DNA of 5,003 nt from J089 sp964549745. Lineage in GTDB: Bacteria > Fidelibacterota > Marinisomatia > Marinisomatales > J089. Below are positions 1 to 5,003 of the stretch, piece by piece. The position numbers and the translations under genes were made by a program. Within the stretch, counting starts at the first letter, position 1; the number at the start of each line of letters is the position of its first letter. The stretch covers positions 1-5,003 of the forward strand of contig CAZJWP010000134.1 in the NCBI GenBank assembly GCA_964549745.1, in the 5' to 3' direction. The notes beneath the pieces were generated by a model. It had not been told where the DNA came from, searched no databases, and was given only the letters and a program-made list of their open reading frames with translations.

Positions 1-10
1 TGGGGGAAAT

Positions 11-15
11 AAAGG
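11..15 (+). promoter_or_regulatory. Weak putative ribosome binding site of the CoA-transferase/GNAT gene
   Basis: AAAGG sits only 3 bases before the ATG at 19, closer than usual. It is the only purine-rich candidate besides GGGGGA at 2-7, which is 11 bases from the ATG. The 18 bases before the gene are too few to show a promoter or to tell whether another gene precedes it. Confidence 0.35.
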
Positions 16-18
16 TCA

Positions 19-1923
19 ATGGAAAGACCAAAAGAAACCGACTGCCATCTTGAGACTCTTAAATCTCAAATGGCGGAGAAGTTTATACCTGTCGAAAAGA
101 TTTTCTCCAAGATTCATCGTGGTGACCGAATCTTTGTCCACACCGCTTGTGGTGAGCCGCAATACCTTGTAAAATCGCTTGTCGATTGGGTGGAGAATAA
201 TCCCAAATCTATTTTTGATTCAGAAGTGTTTCACGTTTGGTCATTGGGTGTAGCACCGTATACGGATCCCAAGTTCAAACGAAATTTCCGATACAATTCT
301 TTCTTTATAGGAACGACGACCCGTGATGCCGTGAATCGAGGCCTGGCCGATTATACACCGATCTTTCTTTCCAAAGTGCCTGATCTCTTTCGTGATAATC
401 TGGTCCCTATTGACGTGGCTCTCATCCAAACATCCTGTCCGGATCGCTACGGATACATGAGTCTCGGAATCAGTGTGGATATTGTGAAAGCAGCGACTGA
501 AAACGCCCGGGTTGTTATTGCTCAGGTTAATCACAATATGCCCCGTGTACACGGCGATGGATTTTTACATATCCGGGATGTGGATTTTATCGTTCCGTAC
601 GATGAACCGATTCTGGAATATGAGGATTTTCCCGACTCTGCTCTTGTACAGGATATTGGCCATTATGTCTCCAGCCTGATTGAAGACGGGGATACAATCC
701 AGGTAGGTTACGGCAGCCTTCCCAATGCTATGTTGAAAAACTTGAAGCATAAAAAGCATCTGGGTGTTCACACCGAATTGCTAGGTGACGGAATTATTGA
801 GTTACTGAAACTCGGTGTTGTTGACAATTCCAGAAAAAGTATTAACCCTGGGAAGACGATTGCCAGTTTTTGCATGGGGTCGAATAAAACATACGAATAT
901 CTGCATGACAATCCGGGAATTGAGTTCAAAGCTGTGGATTATACCAATGATCCCCGGATCATTGCCGAAAATGACCACATGACCGCCATTAATTCTGCGC
1001 TGGAGATTGATCTCACCGGGCAGGCTACCGCAGAATCTATTGGCGAATTTTTCTACAGCGGTATTGGCGGCCAGACCGATTTCATGCGTGGCGCCGTTCA
1101 GGCGCGGCGTGGAAAAACAATACTAATATTGCCATCAACGGCGGAAGACGGAAGTGTCTCCCGGATCGTCCCATTTTTAAAAGAAGGAGCCGGCGTCACA
1201 CTGAATCGCGGTGATATACAATACGTGGTTACTGAATACGGAATTGCCTATTTGCACGGGAAAAATATCCGGGAACGGGCGATGGAATTGATCGCCATTG
1301 CCCACCCCAAATTCCGCCCGGAGCTGATCAAAATGGCGAAAGAAAGACACCTGATCTATTCCGACCAGGCAATTATCGCCGGGAAAGGCGGTGAATACCC
1401 GGTGCAACTGGAAACGTTCCGTACTTTAAAATCCGGAATGGAAGTCTTCTTCCGTCCGGTAAAGATCAGCGACGAACCGCTGCTGAAAGAATTTTTCTAT
1501 TCCCTGTCCGATAACAGTATGTATCGTCGTTTCATGTCCCATCGGATGGATGTCCCCCATGAACGGCTCCAGGATTTCACAGTGATTGATTATTCCACGG
1601 AAATGATCATCCTGGCGATCCGGAAAATAAAGAACAGACCCACAATTGTCGGGTTGGGACAATATGCAATCATCGAAACGACACATACGGCAGACGTAGC
1701 TTTTGTTATCCGGGACGACCACCAGAATCTGGGGATCGGCCGGGAATTATTGTCGTATCTCACCATCCTTGCCAAACGCCAGGGTTTGCTTGGATTTACA
1801 GCAGATGTTCTTATGGAGAACCTGGCCATGCTCCATCTATTTGAAAGTCGCGGCTTCGACATTCAGAAGCACACATCAGAAGGCGTTTATGAAATCAAAA
1901 TGTTATTCAGGAGTGAAAGTTGA
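19..1923 (+). CDS. Acetyl-CoA hydrolase/CoA-transferase family protein fused to a C-terminal GNAT acetyltransferase domain
   Basis: This is a probable cytoplasmic CoA-transferase of the Cat1 / 4-hydroxybutyrate CoA-transferase (AbfT) / Ach1 family, moving CoA between acetate and another acid; no signal peptide or membrane segment is evident. The N-terminal transferase lobe covers about residues 20-215 and the C-terminal lobe about 220-460. Glu253 in HTELLGDG aligns with the glutamate that forms the glutamyl-CoA thioester in this family. SGIGGQTDFMRGA (347-359) and VVTEYGIAYLHGK (403-415) are family signatures. Residues about 475-630 form a GNAT domain with acetyl-CoA-binding motif Q569-N-L-G572-I-G574; the stretch around MYRRFMSHRM and IDYSTEMI resembles the GNAT of Pat-type protein acetyltransferases. 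At 634 residues it is longer than the roughly 430-500 of stand-alone transferases because of this fusion. The ATG at 19 has only a weak AAAGG at 11-15; an in-frame ATG at 70 has no better site. Acid substrate and GNAT target cannot be read from sequence. It overlaps the next gene by 4 bp. Confidence 0.93.
   Translation: MERPKETDCHLETLKSQMAEKFIPVEKIFSKIHRGDRIFVHTACGEPQYLVKSLVDWVENNPKSIFDSEVFHVWSLGVAPYTDPKFKRNFRYNSFFIGTTTRDAVNRGLADYTPIFLSKVPDLFRDNLVPIDVALIQTSCPDRYGYMSLGISVDIVKAATENARVVIAQVNHNMPRVHGDGFLHIRDVDFIVPYDEPILEYEDFPDSALVQDIGHYVSSLIEDGDTIQVGYGSLPNAMLKNLKHKKHLGVHTELLGDGIIELLKLGVVDNSRKSINPGKTIASFCMGSNKTYEYLHDNPGIEFKAVDYTNDPRIIAENDHMTAINSALEIDLTGQATAESIGEFFYSGIGGQTDFMRGAVQARRGKTILILPSTAEDGSVSRIVPFLKEGAGVTLNRGDIQYVVTEYGIAYLHGKNIRERAMELIAIAHPKFRPELIKMAKERHLIYSDQAIIAGKGGEYPVQLETFRTLKSGMEVFFRPVKISDEPLLKEFFYSLSDNSMYRRFMSHRMDVPHERLQDFTVIDYSTEMIILAIRKIKNRPTIVGLGQYAIIETTHTADVAFVIRDDHQNLGIGRELLSYLTILAKRQGLLGFTADVLMENLAMLHLFESRGFDIQKHTSEGVYEIKMLFRSES
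1909..1913 (+). promoter_or_regulatory. Shine-Dalgarno site that fixes the TTG start of the acyl-CoA synthetase gene
   Basis: AGGAG lies inside the last codons of the upstream gene and ends 6 bases before the TTG at 1920-1922. No ATG is available near the start of the conserved CoA-binding domain, so this site supports TTG initiation. The TTG shares bases with the upstream TGA (TTGA overlap), as expected for translational coupling. Confidence 0.75.
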
Positions 1924-4046
1924 CTGAAGCACGTCCTGATATAAAATATCTGTTTGAACCTCGTTCAATTGCTGTGATCGGAGCCAGTTCGGTTCCGACC
2001 AAGATCGGATACAAAATCCTGCAAAACATTGTTGAAGTGGGTTACACCGGTAAAATCTACCCGGTGAATCCCAAAGGGGGTGAAATCCTTGGGCACAAAG
2101 TCTACCGATCCATAGAGGAAATTGATGGTGACGTGGATGTGGCTGTGTTGGTCATCCCTGCAAAACTGGTTTACGATACCGTTGTGGCTTGCGGGAAAAA
2201 ACAAGTGAAGCATCTTTCTGTGATTTCTTCCGGATTTTCCGAAGTTGGGAACCTGGAAGAGGAACAAAAAATTGTGGCCTACGCCCGCGAACACGGAATG
2301 CGAATTCTGGGTCCCAACATTTTTGGACATTACTCCGCCAAGGTGTCGCTGAATGCCACATTCGGTCCCCGGGACATTCATCCCGGAAATGTAGCAATCA
2401 TCACCCAAAGCGGCGCCCTGGGTATTGCCATGATTGGGAAAACCGGCGTACAAAATATTGGCCTTTCGGCGATCATTTCCGTCGGCAACAAGACCGATAT
2501 TGACGAAAATGATTTAATCCAGTATTTGATTGAACAGGATGAGACCAAGATCATTCTCATGTATATTGAAGGTATTCACGATGGTGACCGTTTAGTGCAG
2601 ACGCTGAAAATGGCAACGCGGATCAAACCTGTCATTGTGATTAAATCCGGACGTTCCAAGCGCGGAGCCATGGCGGCTGCCTCACACACCGGCTCTCTGG
2701 CCGGAGCCGATGATATCTTCGATGCCATTATGCGGCAATGTGGTGTTTTTCGCGCCGAAAGCATTCAGGATGCCCTGGATTGGTGCAAATTCCTTTCGCA
2801 CGCGTCCACACCGAAAGGACACAATTCAGTGATCATTACCAATGGAGGTGGTGTCGGCGTCCTGGCCACCGATGCCTGTGAAAAGTATGACGTCCGTCTT
2901 TTCGACGACACGGAACGGTTGCGAGTGACCTTTGAGTCCATCACCCATGGATTTGGGTCGACTAAAAATCCCATCGATCTTACGGGTGAAGCCACCCGGG
3001 ACGATTATGAAACAGCCCTAAAAGATGCTCTGGATGATCCGGAGATTCATTCTGTGATCAGCCTGTATTGTGAAACGGCGGTGATGGATGTGGATCAGCT
3101 CACGGACATGATCCTGACTATGCACGCACAATATAAGGATCAGGGAAAACCGGTCGTGTTTTCCATATTTGGCGGTGATCTCACCGAACAGGCAATCGGC
3201 AGGTTGACTAAAGAGAATATTCCGGTTTTCCGTGATGTGTATGAGGCGGTGTCCTGTTTGGGAATTTTGCACGCCCATGGGCGAAATCTGGTCCGCCCGG
3301 ATGATATTTATGATGAACCGACATTTGATATGCAAAAAATTGATGCTATAATCGATAAGGCTTTGGAAAATGGGCGTCATTTCCTGTTAGCTCATGAGGG
3401 ACAGGAATTATTAAAGGCTGCCGGGTTGGATGGTCCCGGAGGCGGTGTGGCCCGGTCTATGCCCGAAGCTGTTGATTTGGCGGAAACCATCGGTTACCCG
3501 GTGGTGATGAAAGTGGTGTCCCGGGATATTTTGCACAAAAGCGATGTGGGCGGTGTCTTGCTGGACTTGGAGTCGAAGGAAGAAGTGGTGGATGCTTATC
3601 AGACTATCATTCATACGTGCAAGACCCAGGTTCCCAACGCCCGGATCGAAGGTGTGGAAGTGGTAACCCAGATTGCGCCGGGAACTGAAGTGATCCTGGG
3701 CGCCCGTCGGGATAAATCCTTTGGACCGGTACTCATGTATGGACTGGGCGGCATCTATGTGGAAGTCATGAAGGATGTGGCTTTCCGCGCGCTTCCCATC
3801 ACTCACAAAGAATTAGGCACCATGATTAAAGATATTAAATCCTATCCGCTTTTACTGGGTGTTCGCGGGGAATCGCGTCGCGATATTGATGGGATTGAAG
3901 ACGCTCTACTGCGTGTAGGAACTATCCTACGGCATTGCCCGCGCATCACCGATTTTGAAATTAATCCCCTAATGGTTTATTCACAGGGCGAAGGTGTGAA
4001 ACCTGTGGATGTGCGTGTTCTGATTAAAGCCAGCGAAGGAGACTGA
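1920..4046 (+). CDS. Acetate/acyl-CoA ligase (ADP-forming), fused alpha-beta single chain
   Basis: This is an NDP-forming acyl-CoA synthetase, which reversibly converts acyl-CoA + ADP + Pi to acid + CoA + ATP through a phosphohistidine. Domains in order: CoA-binding Rossmann domain at about 10-135 (IAVIGASSVPTKIG, 17-30, and GPNIFG, 131-136); succinyl-CoA-synthetase-like domains at about 155-455 (ITQSGALG, 161-168); ATP-grasp domain at about 485-705 (FGPVLMYGLGG, 601-611, and FEINPL, 679-684). His256 in ASHTGSLAGAD matches the catalytic phosphohistidine, and His539 in ILHKSDVGGV matches the second conserved histidine of the beta part. Pat/PatZ-type acetyltransferases share this body but lose the phosphohistidine and add a GNAT domain; this protein keeps the histidine and ends at the ATP-grasp, so it should be an active ligase. 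The length of 708 is normal for fused alpha-beta forms. The start is TTG, overlapping the upstream stop by 4 bp; the third gene follows after 3 bases. Acetate is the default substrate guess; propionate, aryl or branched acids are possible. Confidence 0.94.
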   Translation: MTEARPDIKYLFEPRSIAVIGASSVPTKIGYKILQNIVEVGYTGKIYPVNPKGGEILGHKVYRSIEEIDGDVDVAVLVIPAKLVYDTVVACGKKQVKHLSVISSGFSEVGNLEEEQKIVAYAREHGMRILGPNIFGHYSAKVSLNATFGPRDIHPGNVAIITQSGALGIAMIGKTGVQNIGLSAIISVGNKTDIDENDLIQYLIEQDETKIILMYIEGIHDGDRLVQTLKMATRIKPVIVIKSGRSKRGAMAAASHTGSLAGADDIFDAIMRQCGVFRAESIQDALDWCKFLSHASTPKGHNSVIITNGGGVGVLATDACEKYDVRLFDDTERLRVTFESITHGFGSTKNPIDLTGEATRDDYETALKDALDDPEIHSVISLYCETAVMDVDQLTDMILTMHAQYKDQGKPVVFSIFGGDLTEQAIGRLTKENIPVFRDVYEAVSCLGILHAHGRNLVRPDDIYDEPTFDMQKIDAIIDKALENGRHFLLAHEGQELLKAAGLDGPGGGVARSMPEAVDLAETIGYPVVMKVVSRDILHKSDVGGVLLDLESKEEVVDAYQTIIHTCKTQVPNARIEGVEVVTQIAPGTEVILGARRDKSFGPVLMYGLGGIYVEVMKDVAFRALPITHKELGTMIKDIKSYPLLLGVRGESRRDIDGIEDALLRVGTILRHCPRITDFEINPLMVYSQGEGVKPVDVRVLIKASEGD
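4037..4041 (+). promoter_or_regulatory. Shine-Dalgarno site of the BioD-like/DRTGG gene
   Basis: AGGAG (within GAAGGAGA) overlaps the last codons of the synthetase gene and ends 8 bases before the ATG at 4050, a normal spacing. It supports 4050 as the start and co-expression with the upstream genes. Confidence 0.75.
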
Positions 4047-4049
4047 GCT

Positions 4050-5003
4050 ATGAAAAAAATTGTGATTTCTTCCATGCGTAAAAATGCCGGTAAAACCTCC
4101 CTGATTGTTGGGATGGCAAAGGCATATACCGATACTTCATTCGGTTACCTGAAACCGTTTGGTGATCGGTTATTGTACCGTAAAAAACGACTTTGGGATT
4201 ATGATTCGGCAGTTGCGCTTGAAGCGATGCGGGTTCAGGAACCGCCGGAAGACATGAGCTTGGGATTCGACCATTCCAAATTGAGGTTCATGTATGATGA
4301 GGCACAAACCGCTGAAAAATTGAACGCCATGACGGAAGACGTAACCCCGGGAAAAGATGTGTTGCTGGTTGAAGGCGGCACCACCATTATCCGCGGCATA
4401 TCGGTACACCTGGACGCTCTTTCCGTGTGCAAAACTCTGGATGCGGGACTGATTGTGGTTCTCTCCGGACATAAAGACCAGATTGCCGATGATGCGGCTT
4501 TTCTGAATGATCATATCAAACGGAAGAAACGTCTGATCGGTGTGGTGTTGAATAAAATTCAGGATCCGGAAGATTTTCAGCTCACGTACGGGGATTTATT
4601 CGAATCTCTGAAAATCCGGCTCTTAGGGACCATTCCATTAGTGGAGGATCTTACGTTTCCAACCATGCAGTTTATATCGGATGCTTTGTTCGGAAAAGTT
4701 GTTACCGGTGACACCGGTTTAGAGAAACCGATTAAGAAAACATTTGTCGGCGCCATGTCCGCCGATGCCGTGATGCGGCTTCAGCGTTTTAAGGTGAAAG
4801 ACAAATTGGTGATCACCAGCGGTGACCGCTCCGATATGGTTTTGGCCGCTCTGAATACGGATAGCTCCGGGATCGTCCTGACCAACAATATTCTACCGCC
4901 GCCTAATGTGATCGCTCAGGCCAAATCCATGGGTGTTCCGCTCATCCAGGTTCAGTTCGATACCTACCAGACAGCGAAAAAGATCGATAAAATGACACCG
5001 CTA
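4050..5003 (+). CDS. BioD-like P-loop plus DRTGG-domain protein (phosphotransacetylase N-terminal-like), 3' end outside window
   Basis: The open frame runs from ATG at 4050 to the window edge without a stop, giving 318 residues; the family is usually around 350-360, so only the tail is probably missing. The N-terminal part (about 1-210) is a BioD/AAA_26-like P-loop domain: modified Walker A S8-MRKNA-G14-K15-T16, the YLKPFG motif (33-38) typical of BioD-like folds, a Walker-B-like VLLVEGG (104-110), GVVLNKI (164-170) and GTIPLVED (193-200). Residues about 213-315 form a DRTGG domain, with TSGDRSD (256-262) in place of the naming motif, then IVLTNNILPPP (275-285) and a DTYQTAKKI segment (304-312). 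The same two modules precede the catalytic domain in long phosphotransacetylases (Pta), where they are linked to allosteric control. Whether a Pta catalytic domain follows cannot be seen, but stand-alone two-domain forms are common. It is likely a cytoplasmic nucleotide- or metabolite-sensing partner of the acyl-CoA enzymes upstream; its biochemical activity is not established. Calling it dethiobiotin synthetase would be wrong given the DRTGG domain and context. Confidence 0.87.
   Translation, partial: MKKIVISSMRKNAGKTSLIVGMAKAYTDTSFGYLKPFGDRLLYRKKRLWDYDSAVALEAMRVQEPPEDMSLGFDHSKLRFMYDEAQTAEKLNAMTEDVTPGKDVLLVEGGTTIIRGISVHLDALSVCKTLDAGLIVVLSGHKDQIADDAAFLNDHIKRKKRLIGVVLNKIQDPEDFQLTYGDLFESLKIRLLGTIPLVEDLTFPTMQFISDALFGKVVTGDTGLEKPIKKTFVGAMSADAVMRLQRFKVKDKLVITSGDRSDMVLAALNTDSSGIVLTNNILPPPNVIAQAKSMGVPLIQVQFDTYQTAKKIDKMTPL

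Noticed and set aside
1..18. TAA at 10-12 as a possible stop codon of an upstream gene
   Set aside because: Only three codons precede it in the window, so a preceding gene cannot be supported.
1090..1112. GC-rich short inverted repeat (GCGCC ... GGCGC) in the CoA-transferase gene
   Set aside because: It is a five-base stem within conserved coding sequence (the RGAVQARRG region) and is readily explained by codon choice.
1965..2453. A 162-codon open frame on the minus strand inside the synthetase gene, and other antisense frames of 60-131 codons across the window
   Set aside because: They lie opposite strongly conserved coding sequence, show no recognisable domain, and have low-complexity His/Arg/Ser-rich compositions typical of antisense shadows.
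2189..2503. A 104-codon plus-strand frame within the synthetase gene, and a 74-codon one at 1703-1927
   Set aside because: Both are alternative frames of genes whose main frame carries intact family motifs; there is no sign of a frameshift or of a separate product.
4071..4100. Modified Walker A lacking the first glycine (Ser8 instead) in the third protein
   Set aside because: BioD/Pta-like P-loops have variant first positions, and serine or threonine there is, as far as I recall, common in DRTGG relatives; the GKT core is intact, so this is not evidence of inactivation.
4704..4718. ACCGGT-GAC-ACCGGT, a short hairpin with a 3-base loop
   Set aside because: It lies inside the coding sequence between the P-loop and DRTGG domains, encodes a Thr-Gly repeat, has only a 6-bp stem and no T tract, so it is not a terminator or convincing operator.

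Overview
The window holds one tightly packed three-gene stretch on the + strand, apparently an operon devoted to acyl-CoA/acetate metabolism. There is no intergenic region longer than the first 18 bases, and no RNA gene, mobile element, CRISPR array or terminator was seen. The gene style is bacterial: Shine-Dalgarno sites lie upstream of the second and third genes, one start codon is TTG, and two of the genes overlap by 4 bp. Base composition looks balanced. This gene combination is what I would expect in an anaerobic or facultative bacterium that makes or uses acetate, for example Desulfobacterota, Calditrichota, Marinimicrobia or relatives. That taxonomic guess is weak and rests on gene content only.

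Layout: (1) 19-1923, a 634-residue fusion of an acetyl-CoA hydrolase / CoA-transferase (Cat1/AbfT type) with a C-terminal GNAT acetyltransferase domain. (2) 1920-4046, a 708-residue single-chain NDP-forming (ADP-forming) acyl-CoA synthetase with both family histidines present. Its start codon is a TTG sharing bases with the stop of gene 1. (3) 4050-5003, the 5' 318 codons of a protein with a BioD-like P-loop domain followed by a DRTGG-type domain, the family related to the N-terminal half of long phosphotransacetylases. It runs off the right edge of the window without a stop.

How they may work together: the ligase can interconvert acyl-CoA + ADP + Pi with acid + CoA + ATP. The CoA-transferase moves CoA between acids such as acetate, succinate or butyrate. 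The third protein carries the nucleotide-binding and DRTGG modules that in long Pta enzymes are thought to sense metabolites, but in the visible part it has no phosphotransacetylase catalytic domain. The GNAT domain on gene 1 resembles the one that Pat/PatZ protein acetyltransferases carry on their NDP-forming synthetase-like body. Here that GNAT sits on the neighbouring CoA-transferase, while the synthetase next door has none and keeps its catalytic histidines. The operon can therefore be read as an acetyl-CoA/acetate node with a possible built-in lysine-acetylation control. The enzyme family assignments are well supported by motifs; the regulatory reading is inference.
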